A DNA stretch of 64,000 nucleotides from JBFAPK01 sp040676675. GTDB taxonomy: Bacteria; Actinomycetota; Actinomycetes; Mycobacteriales; Micromonosporaceae. The DNA lies in assembly GCF_040676675.1 (NCBI RefSeq), contig NZ_JBFAPK010000003.1:186001-250000 (forward strand), written 5' to 3'. Shown piece after piece: positions 53,461 through 63,537 of the stretch (the first letter of the stretch is position 1; each line of letters begins with the position of its first letter). A program made the translations under genes and the position numbers. Under the pieces are notes generated by a model. It was not told the origin of the DNA and did no database searches. It saw nothing but the letters and a program-made list of their open reading frames with translations.

Positions 53461-54201
53461 TCATCGCAGAACCTTGCGCAGAAACTGGCGGGTACGTTCG
53501 TGTCGCGGCTCGTCCAGCACCTCCGCCGGCGGCCCCTGCTCGGTGACCAGACCGCCGTCGACGAAGACCAGCCGGTCGCCGAGTTCGCGGGCGAAGCCCA
53601 TCTCGTGGGTGACGCAGAGCATGGTCATGCCGGCGCGGGCGAGGTCGCGCATCACGTCGAGGACCTCGCTGACCAGTTCCGGGTCGAGCGCGGAGGTGAC
53701 CTCGTCGAAGAGCATCACGTGCGGGTCCATCATCAGCGCCCGGGCGATGGCGACCCGCTGCTGCTGGCCGCCGGAGAGCTGCCGCGGGTGGGCGCCGGCC
53801 CGGTCGGCCAGCCCGACCCGCTCCAGCAGCGCGCGGGCGCGCTCCTCGGCCTCGGCGCGCGGCATCCGCAGCAGCTTGCGGGGCGCCAGGGTGAGGTTGT
53901 CCAGCGCGGTCAGGTGCGGGAAGAGGTTGAACTGCTGGAAGACCATGCCGATGTGCCGGCGTACCCGGTTGAGGTCGACGCCGGGCCGGGTCAGGTCCTC
54001 GCCCTCCAGCAGGACCTGGCCGGCGCTGATCGGCTCCAGCAGGTTCACGCAGCGCAGCAGCGTGCTCTTGCCGCCGCCGGAGGGGCCGATGACGGCGACC
54101 ACCTCGCCCCGGGCCACGGTGAGGTCGATTCCCTTGAGCACCTCGAGGTCGCCGTACGACTTGCGTACGCCCCGGAGCTCGACCATCGGTGCTGCCGGCA
54201 C
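53461..54201 (-). CDS. Amino-acid ABC transporter ATP-binding protein
   Basis: 246 residues from GTG 54201 behind AAAGGAG; an internal ATG at 54186 is an alternative. Walker A GPSGGGKST, Q loop MVFQQFNLFPHLTAL, signature LSGGQQQRVAIARALMM and Walker B MLFDEVTSALDPE match the GlnQ/HisP family. It powers the permeases 51196-52533. Binding protein, permeases and ATPase are all in one leftward operon. Confidence 0.95.
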   Translation of the reverse strand: MPAAPMVELRGVRKSYGDLEVLKGIDLTVARGEVVAVIGPSGGGKSTLLRCVNLLEPISAGQVLLEGEDLTRPGVDLNRVRRHIGMVFQQFNLFPHLTALDNLTLAPRKLLRMPRAEAEERARALLERVGLADRAGAHPRQLSGGQQQRVAIARALMMDPHVMLFDEVTSALDPELVSEVLDVMRDLARAGMTMLCVTHEMGFARELGDRLVFVDGGLVTEQGPPAEVLDEPRHERTRQFLRKVLR

Positions 54202-54255
54202 TGAAGTCTCCTTTGCCGATCGGTCAGACAGTCTTTCTGGCCGGGAGGCGCTCTT

Positions 54256-54300
54256 GCCGTCCCGCCGCGCGCCGTCCCGCCGCGCGCCGTCCCGCCGCGC
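54256..54300. repeat. Three 15-bp tandem repeats
   Basis: GCCGTCCCGCCGCGC occurs three times exactly at 54256-54270, 54271-54285 and 54286-54300, upstream of the importer operon. Confidence 0.9.
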
Positions 54301-54373
54301 GCCGGGCCGCACGTGCCGGCCGCTCGGACCGGGCGGCGCCGACGGATCGGCGCCGCCCGGGTCGGGCCGGTGG

Positions 54374-57052
54374 CTACCGGCCGAGCCGCTGGAACTGGTC
54401 CGCCGCGAGCTTCCGCGACGGGCCGTGGTACATCGCGTTGAAGATCATTTTCTCCTCGGCCCGGTTCCAGGTGCGGAAGCCGATTTCGCTGCCGAAGGTG
54501 ACCACGTAACCTTCGCCGACCGTCCAGGCCAGGCCGTTGACGGCGCCGTTGAGGTACTGGCCGCCGATCAACCAGCCGCTCTGGAGCTGGTCGCCGCTGT
54601 CCGGGTACTTCGCCACCACGTGGACCGGGTACTTTTCCGGGTCGGTGATCTCGTACGCCCGGTCCTCGTTGAACCAGACCGGATTGTGCGGATCCATCCC
54701 CCAGCCGACCGGGTCGGACGCGTCGATCTCCTGGCTGAGCAGCGAGCCCGGGCAGTAGAAGAGCGACGAGTCGGTGGGGAGCACCGACCGGATCGGCAGC
54801 TCGAAGAGCTGCTGCGCGGTGTTCGCCCCGCTGCCGTACGCCACCAGCGTGCCGCCGGCCGTGACGAACTCGCGCAGCTTGGCCCAGCCCTCCTCGCCGA
54901 CGCCGAACGCCCAGCCCCACTCCGGCGGGTAGTTGTTGCGGTTCAGCCCGTTGGTGATGGAGCTCTTGCTGACGCCCGTCGGCACCACGATCGCGTCGAA
55001 GTGGCCGGCCAGGTCGGCGTAGTCCGGCGCCTTGACGGTCGTGTAGTTCACCCCGTACTGATCGAAGATCCAGCTCAGCCAGCCGGCCTGGATGTTGTTG
55101 GCCGGCTTGAGCAGGCCGATCCGGGTGTTCGGCTTGAGTTGGGCCCCGGCGACCCGGGGCACGGCCGGCACGGCGGCGACCGGGATGCCGGTGGCGCGGG
55201 CGCCGTCCTGCAGCACCCGCCGGGCCGCCTCGGTCGGCGGGACCAGGAACGTGCCGGCCGGGAAGGTCCGGCCGCCGTCGCTGAACTCCGCGCCGGCCCG
55301 GAACACCGGCACGTCCTGCCGCTGCAACTGCGAGACGATCCGGAAGACCCCGTACGACTCCGGGCCCAGCGCGTACGCGCCCGCGGCCGGGGGAGCGGGC
55401 GGCACCGTCACGGCCGGCGGTTTCACCTCCCGCACCGGCTTCGTGGTCGCCGAGAAGGCGTCGGCGACCAGGTCCGCCCGGAAGCCGAGCAGCATCGGCA
55501 GCGTCTGTGCGGTCACGTCGTACGGCTGCTGCGGCGGGCCGCCCGGGTACTCGCGCAGCTGCGGGTAGTGCTGCACCTCCAGCAGCGTCTTGGCGAAGCC
55601 GCCGTACGGCTGGTTCAGGTAGACGACGTACGACCCGGCGGGGTACTGCTTCCCGCCGGCCGTGAACGCCGACTCGGCCTGGCGCAGCTCCACCGCGCCC
55701 TGGAAGAGGATGTCCAGCGCGTCGCGCACCGCCTGCGGGTCCCGCTGCCCGGCGGGGATGACGTAGGCGTACGGGGTGGTGCGGGTGACCGCCTTCCGGC
55801 CGACCCGGTAGAAGTTGTAGAGCCAGTTGTAGCCGTCGTACGCGACCGCCTCGATGCCCGAGTAGAAGGCCTGCGAGACGTAGTCGACGATCTGCCGCAG
55901 CGTCCAGGTCTTCTGGTCGTACGGCTCGATGAAGCTGATCGTCGACTCCTGGTCACCGATCGGCTTGTCGCTGACCAGCGGGTACGCGAGGTTCGAGCAG
56001 CTGGCCGCCTCGGTCAGGATGCGGACCGAGTGGTGGTAGACGCCGTACTGCCGCGACGGGGTCCAGTAGTCGTACTCCATGCCCCAGCCGACGCCCTTCA
56101 TGCCGGCGGCGGTCATGCCCCGCTGCATCGCCATGCCGAGCGCGTCGGTCTGCTGCACGGTGATCGGGTCGATGTTCGGGTCGTACGGCGACAGGTACGG
56201 CGGGGTGAACATTCGCGGCGCGCCCGAGCCGGCCTGGTGCGAGTCCTGGAAGACCTGCGGGTGGTACCGGTTCTGGATGCACAGGTTCAGCTTCGTCTCG
56301 ACCTGGGTGAGCATGAACCAGTCGCGGTTGTCGTCGTGGCCGGTGTACCTGTGGTACAGGTCGGGGTAGGTGCGCGCGTAGCTGGTGCCCGCGGTGGCGA
56401 CGAAGTAGTCGTTGACCAGGACCAGCCCGTCCGGATTCTGGCAGGGCACCAGCAGGATGACCAGGTTGTCGAGGATCTTCTCGACGTACGCGGACCGCTC
56501 GGTGGCGAGCCGGTGCACCCACTCCAGGGTGGCCTGCGAGTTGCCGACCTCGGTGGAGTGGATACCGGCCTGGACGAAGTAGAAGGGCTTGCCGGCCCGG
56601 GCCAACTCCTGCGCGTCGGCCTCGGAGAGCCCGCGCGGGTCGGCCAGCCGGCTGTTGATCTCCACGAGCCGGTCGAGGTTGGCGAGGTTGCGCGGGGAGC
56701 TGATGGTGAGCAGCACGTACTCGTTGTCCAGAGTGGTCCGGCCGAGCTCCTCGTACGTGACCCGGTTGCTGCGCTGTGCGACGAGCTTGAAGTAGGGGAC
56801 CATCTTGTCCCAGGTCGCCAGGTTGCCGTCGGAGCCGATGCGGAAGCCGAAGTACTTCTCAGGGGTGGGTACGGCGCCGGAGAGCGGGTTGGCGGCCGGG
56901 GTCTCGTGGGCGTCGTGGGGCGGCACCTCGGCCGGTTGCGCCGACGCGGCGTCCGGGCGGAGCACGCTCGCCGCGGCCGCCGCGGCACCGGCCGTGGCGG
57001 TGGTCCGGAACAGCGTTCGACGGGACAGACCGGAACTCTCACTGATCGTCAT
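54374..57052 (-). CDS. Tat-secreted M14 zinc carboxypeptidase
   Basis: An 892-residue protein from ATG 57052. SRRTLFRTTATAG is a Tat signal (residues about 10-22). The M14 zinc site is HSTE within FVQAGIHSTEVGNSQ (His and Glu, about residue 162) and the third ligand His is in FQDSHQAGSG (about 270). The remaining 500 residues contain alpha/beta and glutamine-amidotransferase-like folds (GVGEEGWAKLREFVTAGGTLVAYG). It probably trims C-terminal residues from peptides or peptidoglycan outside the cell; the substrate is not known. Confidence 0.9.
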   Translation of the reverse strand: MTISESSGLSRRTLFRTTATAGAAAAAASVLRPDAASAQPAEVPPHDAHETPAANPLSGAVPTPEKYFGFRIGSDGNLATWDKMVPYFKLVAQRSNRVTYEELGRTTLDNEYVLLTISSPRNLANLDRLVEINSRLADPRGLSEADAQELARAGKPFYFVQAGIHSTEVGNSQATLEWVHRLATERSAYVEKILDNLVILLVPCQNPDGLVLVNDYFVATAGTSYARTYPDLYHRYTGHDDNRDWFMLTQVETKLNLCIQNRYHPQVFQDSHQAGSGAPRMFTPPYLSPYDPNIDPITVQQTDALGMAMQRGMTAAGMKGVGWGMEYDYWTPSRQYGVYHHSVRILTEAASCSNLAYPLVSDKPIGDQESTISFIEPYDQKTWTLRQIVDYVSQAFYSGIEAVAYDGYNWLYNFYRVGRKAVTRTTPYAYVIPAGQRDPQAVRDALDILFQGAVELRQAESAFTAGGKQYPAGSYVVYLNQPYGGFAKTLLEVQHYPQLREYPGGPPQQPYDVTAQTLPMLLGFRADLVADAFSATTKPVREVKPPAVTVPPAPPAAGAYALGPESYGVFRIVSQLQRQDVPVFRAGAEFSDGGRTFPAGTFLVPPTEAARRVLQDGARATGIPVAAVPAVPRVAGAQLKPNTRIGLLKPANNIQAGWLSWIFDQYGVNYTTVKAPDYADLAGHFDAIVVPTGVSKSSITNGLNRNNYPPEWGWAFGVGEEGWAKLREFVTAGGTLVAYGSGANTAQQLFELPIRSVLPTDSSLFYCPGSLLSQEIDASDPVGWGMDPHNPVWFNEDRAYEITDPEKYPVHVVAKYPDSGDQLQSGWLIGGQYLNGAVNGLAWTVGEGYVVTFGSEIGFRTWNRAEEKMIFNAMYHGPSRKLAADQFQRLGR

Positions 57053-57374
57053 GGGGGCATCGCCTTTCGCGGCCGGTTCACCTGGCCGTTCTCTGTCGCG
57101 GGGCGGGGGTACCCCGCGCTGCTGCCGGTGGGTCTTCCTCCTGGGTCGGCGGTACGGGAGAGCGACTCCCGTGCGGTGATCAACCTCTCCCAGACTGCGT
57201 ACCAGCAGTTCCGGCCCGACAGCAATAGAGATCAACAGATTTAATCGCTGGGCAATATTTGTAGCTCGACGCCACGAACGCGGAGGAAACCTCCGCTGCG
57301 GCGCCTCCCAGGGGATCGTCCAGGATCGACGGCCGCTCACTCCGCCCGCGGTAGCGCCCGGACTCGCTCGGCGC
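57053..57374. other. Intergenic region with hairpin and AT-rich promoter segment
   Basis: GCGGAGG-AAA-CCTCCGC (57280-57296) is a perfect hairpin about 80 bp after the kinase stop and is a likely terminator. From 57195 to 57265 the sequence is unusually AT-rich (GATTTAATCGCTGGGCAATATTTG on the other strand), the best place for the M14 promoter. No gene is supported. Confidence 0.6.
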
Positions 57375-58940
<1,566 letters not shown>

Positions 58941-59167
58941 GATGCCACCCTGACACATCGACCGCCGTGGGGCGTAGCGGACCGGGGAGGGCGACCGTCG
59001 TCCCCGCACCGCCCCGCGGGCGCGGCACGGCCCTGATGACGCCGTCCTCGCGCCGGTCGAACCGGGTTCCCCGGGTCCCACCTCGGCGAACACGGCGGCG
59101 TGCCGGCCGGTGAGGAGGGCGCCGCGCAGCGTGGAGGGAATCCGCATCCTTCAGGGCGGAGAGGATG

Positions 59168-60163
59168 TCAGTCCGGCTCCGGCATGAGCCCTTCCGCGCG
59201 GAGTTGGGCGAAGTGTGCCTCCGGCGGCGGCTCGGGGTCGTGGTCGGAGGGGCGGGGCCCCTCCGGTCCGTCCGGGCCGAACCGCAGCAGGATCTCGATC
59301 CGGGTGACCCGGAACCGGCGCCCGAGCACCGTGGTCTCGTCCGCCCGGGCGGCGTCGAACTCGTCGGCGGCCCGGGCGTAGGCGGCGGCCTCGTCCTCGG
59401 TGGGCGCGCCGATCCGGGGGATGAGATAGCGGAAGTTGAAGGTGATCAGGTCGCGGGCGGCCTGCGGCGTGGCGACCGCGCGGGTGTCCGGCTGCCAGCG
59501 CCCGTCGACGTACTCGGCCACGGCGTACTCGGTCGGGAGGATGACCCCGTCGGGGTGGCTGTGCACGGCGCGGCGGCTGTCGTCGTACACCTCGGCGGGG
59601 ACGGCCGCGGCCGGGTAGTGCGCCGGCAGCAGCTCGATCTTCAGTAGCGCGTGGGCGGCGCCGGTGGCCGCCCGGGGATCCACCACCACCCCGTCGGCGA
59701 ACCACGGGTCGGGGTGCTTGCCGCCGGCCGGTAGCGGATCGGGATCGCTGGCACGCGGCGGCTCGGGACCGTCGGGACCGAAGCGGGCGAACGTGTCGGC
59801 GCGGATGATCCGGTAGCGCCGGCTCAGCACCGTCAGCTCGTCGACCTTCTCCCAGTCCAGCACCCGCCCCACCGCCGTGAGCTCCGCGACCGCGGCCGGA
59901 TCGGTGGTCTCGGCCAGGCGTACCCGGAACCGGTGCGCGAGGCCGTCGCGGGCCGCCTGCGGGGTGTCGTCGTGCAGGGAGTGGACGTGCCAGCGCCCGT
60001 CGCCGAGGTCCTCGGCGTGACCGAAGAGGGGCCCGCCGCACCGCAGGTTCGGGTACGTGACCGCCCGGCGGGCCGCGTCCTCCTCCATGATGGCGGCGAC
60101 CGGGTGGTCGGCGCGGGTGATCCGGATGGGGTTCGGCGGCACTCGCGTCGGGTCGTCGTCCAT
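59168..60163 (-). CDS. DUF5954 family protein
   Basis: 331 residues from ATG 60163. Two internal repeats are visible: RYRIIRADTFARFGPDGPEP (first half) and RFRVTRIEILLRFGPDGPEG (second half), each followed by PSD and Pro-rich sequence. The end has EAHFAQLRAEGLMPEPD. The pattern fits DUF5954, described in Streptomyces, of unknown role. No signal peptide. Confidence 0.8.
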   Translation of the reverse strand: MDDDPTRVPPNPIRITRADHPVAAIMEEDAARRAVTYPNLRCGGPLFGHAEDLGDGRWHVHSLHDDTPQAARDGLAHRFRVRLAETTDPAAVAELTAVGRVLDWEKVDELTVLSRRYRIIRADTFARFGPDGPEPPRASDPDPLPAGGKHPDPWFADGVVVDPRAATGAAHALLKIELLPAHYPAAAVPAEVYDDSRRAVHSHPDGVILPTEYAVAEYVDGRWQPDTRAVATPQAARDLITFNFRYLIPRIGAPTEDEAAAYARAADEFDAARADETTVLGRRFRVTRIEILLRFGPDGPEGPRPSDHDPEPPPEAHFAQLRAEGLMPEPD

Positions 60164-60249
60164 GCACGCAGTGTGTAGCAGTGGCGTCCGTCCCGCCAGC
60201 ACCCCCGGCGCGGCGAGGTGCGCAGTGCGCCGGCGGCCGGGTGGCCCGC

Positions 60250-61011
60250 TCAGCCGCCGGTCGCGGTGAAGTGCTGGTAGTCGGGCGAACGCCAGCCGCC
60301 ACCCCACTGCCAGCCCACCGAGGCGAACGCCTCGACCAGCGTTCCGCCGCGAACCGCCAGCCCGGGCCGGTCGCGGTACCGGTCGCGGTCGGCGTACGAC
60401 GCGCCGGCCGGCGGCAGGACCCGACCGTCCACGAGGTACGGATTCTCCACCGGATTGACGTCGATCGCCTTCCCGTACGCGTGCGCCGACCACTTGGCCG
60501 GTCCCGCCGAGACGGCGTCGCGGCAGTTGAAGCCCGAGGTGTTGTCGGCCGCCATCGAGTCGTCGTCGCTGCCGCCGTACGCGGCGATGGGCGTCATCCG
60601 CCGGATCGGGAAGCGCGCCCGGTAGAGGGCGGCGAAGACGCTCACCACGTCGGCGGCGACGCTCCGGTCCACCACGACCGCGCCGAGGTACGGCCGGCCG
60701 TCGAAGCCCCGGTAACCCACCCGCACCAGCCGGAGCTGATCCGGTCCCACCGGGCAGCCCGGGTGCCAGCTCGCGCCGAGATCGGCGGCGCTGACCGGCG
60801 AGATGCTGCTGGTGAATCCGGTCGCGGCCGGCGACGGCGTGCCCGAGGGCGCCGGCACGGATGCCGGGGCGGCGCCGGTGGACGCGGCGGAAGGGGTCGG
60901 GCCCCCCGGGGTGCCGGGCGCGGAGGTGCCCGCCGGGTCCGTCTCGCAGCCCGCCAGGAGGAGCGCCGACAGCAGGATCGCCCGGATCCGGTGTCGGGGA
61001 CGGCGTCGCAC
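60250..61011 (-). CDS. M15-type (VanY-like) peptidase lipoprotein
   Basis: 253 residues. The lipobox LLAGC gives Cys22, followed by a Ser/Pro/Ala-rich linker. The catalytic domain has SAHAYGKAIDVNP (SxHxxGxAxD, His and Asp zinc ligands, about residue 175) and DYQHFTATG (third His). Family members cleave D-Ala-D-Ala or L-Ala-D-Glu bonds of cell-wall peptides, outside the membrane. Two degenerate direct repeats lie upstream. Confidence 0.9.
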   Translation of the reverse strand: MRRRPRHRIRAILLSALLLAGCETDPAGTSAPGTPGGPTPSAASTGAAPASVPAPSGTPSPAATGFTSSISPVSAADLGASWHPGCPVGPDQLRLVRVGYRGFDGRPYLGAVVVDRSVAADVVSVFAALYRARFPIRRMTPIAAYGGSDDDSMAADNTSGFNCRDAVSAGPAKWSAHAYGKAIDVNPVENPYLVDGRVLPPAGASYADRDRYRDRPGLAVRGGTLVEAFASVGWQWGGGWRSPDYQHFTATGG

Positions 61012-61077
61012 CCGGAGAAGGGTACGCGCCGCCCCGGTCGTCGCCGCCCGCCCGAAACCTGGCGACCGGCCGAGATG

Positions 61078-61146
61078 CGCTTCCGCCCGAGTTCGGTAAA
61101 CCGCACGAAGTACGCTTTCGCCGGGTTCGGTTAACCCGCGAAGGTG
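61078..61146. repeat. Degenerate 35-bp direct repeat
   Basis: CGCTTCCGCCCGAGTTCGG... at 61078-61112 and CGCTTTCGCCGGGTTCGG... at 61113-61146 are about 75% identical. Each has GTTCGGT(T/A)AACC. Located upstream of the M15 gene; possible paired regulator sites. Confidence 0.6.
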
Positions 61147-61192
61147 ACCTCGGCCCCGAAACCGGACGAAACACCCCAGGTTAGGACGAAAA

Positions 61193-61232
61193 ACACCGGT
61201 CGGAGCGGCCGTTGCGCCGGCCCGACCGGTGT
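61193..61232 (-). terminator. Intrinsic terminator of rpmJ
   Basis: ACACCGGTCGG (61193-61203) pairs perfectly with CCGACCGGTGT (61222-61232). In the leftward direction the hairpin is followed by TTTTTCG, typical of rho-independent termination. Confidence 0.85.
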
Positions 61233-61246
61233 ACGAAATGACGGAA

Positions 61247-61369
61247 TCAGCCCTGACGGCTCTTCCACTGCGGGTTCGCGCGGTTCACCACGACCACCCG
61301 GCCGCGGCGCCGCACCACTACCGAACCCGGCTTCTGCTTCAAAGCCCGTAGCGAACTGCGAACCTTCAT
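61247..61369 (-). CDS. rpmJ: 50S ribosomal protein bL36 (cysteine-free, type B)
   Basis: A 40-residue protein (MKVRSSLRALKQKPGSVV and so on, ending WKSRQG) encoded at 61247-61369, with a GAGAGGCAAGTC ribosome site. The sequence is the bL36 zinc-free paralogue (YkgO/RpmJ2 type): the four zinc-ligand Cys/His of the standard form are absent. Such forms replace the zinc-binding paralogue when zinc is short. No Zur-type palindrome is evident upstream. Confidence 0.88.
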   Translation of the reverse strand: MKVRSSLRALKQKPGSVVVRRRGRVVVVNRANPQWKSRQG

Positions 61370-61600
61370 GACTTGCCTCTCCTCGGCCTCGGGTCCGGTC
61401 TCTCGACCGCTCCGAGGTTGGAAACGTCACGGTCCCCGCCGGGATTCCCCGGGGCTGGCCTAGGCTCTCTCCTGTCGATCACTGTCGGCCCTGGTGGGGC
61501 CCGTCCGGCTACCCGGACGCACCGGGCCCGGCGGGAGGCGGCCGAGGACCCGGCCGGGACCTGGCCTGAGGCGACGGAAATTCGCGGGACGGAAACTGGC

Positions 61601-63490
61601 GTGACTGACTCATCCTCGACCCGGATGTTCGGGCGAACGGTCTGGACCGGCGAGATCACGGCGCCGCTGCGCCGGTTCGTGCGTACCGAGGCGGGCAGCG
61701 CCGGGGTGCTGGTCACCGCCATCGTCGCGGCGATGGTCTGGGCGAACGTGGGCCCGGCGTCGTACGAGTCGGTCTGGCACACCGAACTCGCCATCCGGGT
61801 CGGTGACACCGGCGTCGGCTACGACCTGCGTACCTGGGTCAACAGCGGGTTGATGACCCTCTTCTTCCTGGTCGTCGGCCTGGAGGCGCGCCGCGAGTTC
61901 GATCTCGGCGAGCTGCGGGACCGCCGACGCTTCGCGCTGCCGCTCGCCGCCGGCATCATGGGCATGCTGATCCCGATCGGGATCTTCCTGCTGGTGAACC
62001 GGGGCGGCCCGGGCGCGCACGGCTGGGGCGTGGCGATGTCGACCGACACGGCGCTCGCCCTGGGTCTGCTCGCCCTGCTGGGCCGGGGCGTACCCGACCA
62101 GGTGCGGGTCTTCCTGCTGACCGTCTTCGTGGTGGACGACCTGGTCGCGCTCGGGGTCATCGCGGTGGTCTACAGCGAGCGGATCAGCGTCGGCCCGCTC
62201 CTGGTCGCGATCGCGATCTTCGCCCTGCTGCTCGGCCTGCGGGCGTTCGGGGTACGGCGGGGCGTCGTCTACGCCCCGGTCTGCGTCGCCCTGTGGGCCG
62301 CCCTGCTCGCCAGCGGCGTGGACCCGGTCGTGGCCGGGCTCGCCATCGGCCTGACCGCGACGGCGTACTCGCCGCTGCGCAGTGCCCTGGAACGGGCGAC
62401 CGGGCTGTTCAAGCTCTTCCGTGAGCAGCCCACCGCCGAACTGGCCCGCAACGCGACGCTCGGGCTGGCCCAGACGCTCTCGCCCAACGATCGGCTCCAG
62501 CGGATCTACCACCCGTGGACCAGCTACCTGATCGTCCCGCTCTTCGCGCTGGCCAACGCCGGCATCACGGTCGACGGCGCGTTCCTGGCCCGCGCCTTCA
62601 CCGCCCCGGTGACCCTCGGCATCCTGCTCGGGTACGTCGTCGGCAAGCCGGTCGCGGTGGTCGGCGTCGCCTGGCTGGTGGCGCGGCTGACCGGGGGCCG
62701 GATCCGGCCGGCGATCGGGTGGGCGGCCGTGCTGGGCAGCGGCACCATCGCCGGCATCGGCTTCACCGTGTCGCTGCTCATCGCCAACCTGGCCTTCACG
62801 GGGCCGCAGCTGGCCGAGGCCAAGGTCGGCGTGCTGGCCGCCGCGGCCGTCGCCTCGCTGCTCACCTGGACCGTCTACCGGGTCACCGCGGCGATGCCCC
62901 GGGCCCGCCGCGCCCGCGCGCTGCTGGGCAACCCCGACCAGCTGGTCGACCTGATCCCGCCGGTCGACCAGGACCGCGACCACGTACGCGGGCCCGCGGA
63001 CGCCTCGGTCACGCTGGTCGAGTACGGCGACTTCCAGTGCCCGTACTGCGGGCAGGCCGAGACGGTCGTGCGGGAGTTGCTCAGCGACGCCGACCTGCGC
63101 TACGTCTGGCGGCACCTGCCGCTGGCGGACGTGCATCCGCAGGCGCAGCTGGCGGCGGAGGCGGTCGAGGCGGCCCACGCGCAGGGAAAGTTCTGGGAGA
63201 TGCACGACCAGCTGCTGGACCACCAGGGCAAGCTGCTGCTCAGCGACCTCTTCGGGTACGCCGAGCAGGTCGGCCTCGACCAGGAGCAGTTCCGCGACGA
63301 CCTGCTGCTGCACGTGCACGCGGCCCGGATCGCCCAGGACGTCGAGTCGGCCGACCTCAGCGGGGTCTCCGGCACGCCGACGTTCTTCATCAACGGGCAG
63401 CGCCACTACGGCGCGTACGACATCGACACGCTCACGAAGGCCATCAAGATCGCGCGGGTCCGCGCGAAGATCAGCGCCAAGTCGCGCTGA
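61601..63490 (+). CDS. nhaA: NhaA Na+/H+ antiporter fused to a DsbA-like thioredoxin domain
   Basis: 629 residues from GTG 61601. The first 430 have NhaA antiporter features: SGLMTLFFLVVGLEARREF, MSTDTALALG (Asp in the transport site) and VFVVDDLVALGVIAV (paired Asp). The last 180 form a DsbA/thioredoxin domain with FQCPYCGQAETVV (CPYC active site) and GVSGTPTFFINGQ (cis-Pro). The antiporter exports Na+ in exchange for protons. NhaA-thioredoxin fusions occur in actinobacteria; the role of the tail is not established. Confidence 0.93.
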   Translation: MTDSSSTRMFGRTVWTGEITAPLRRFVRTEAGSAGVLVTAIVAAMVWANVGPASYESVWHTELAIRVGDTGVGYDLRTWVNSGLMTLFFLVVGLEARREFDLGELRDRRRFALPLAAGIMGMLIPIGIFLLVNRGGPGAHGWGVAMSTDTALALGLLALLGRGVPDQVRVFLLTVFVVDDLVALGVIAVVYSERISVGPLLVAIAIFALLLGLRAFGVRRGVVYAPVCVALWAALLASGVDPVVAGLAIGLTATAYSPLRSALERATGLFKLFREQPTAELARNATLGLAQTLSPNDRLQRIYHPWTSYLIVPLFALANAGITVDGAFLARAFTAPVTLGILLGYVVGKPVAVVGVAWLVARLTGGRIRPAIGWAAVLGSGTIAGIGFTVSLLIANLAFTGPQLAEAKVGVLAAAAVASLLTWTVYRVTAAMPRARRARALLGNPDQLVDLIPPVDQDRDHVRGPADASVTLVEYGDFQCPYCGQAETVVRELLSDADLRYVWRHLPLADVHPQAQLAAEAVEAAHAQGKFWEMHDQLLDHQGKLLLSDLFGYAEQVGLDQEQFRDDLLLHVHAARIAQDVESADLSGVSGTPTFFINGQRHYGAYDIDTLTKAIKIARVRAKISAKSR

Positions 63491-63537
63491 GCCCCCGGCG
63501 CCGGCGCCGGCGCGGGCCGGGCCGTGGGCGCGACCCG

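Noticed and set aside
53474..57244. 1,256-residue plus-strand ORF over the ABC ATPase and M14 genes
   Set aside because: It is antisense to two genes with definitive catalytic motifs.
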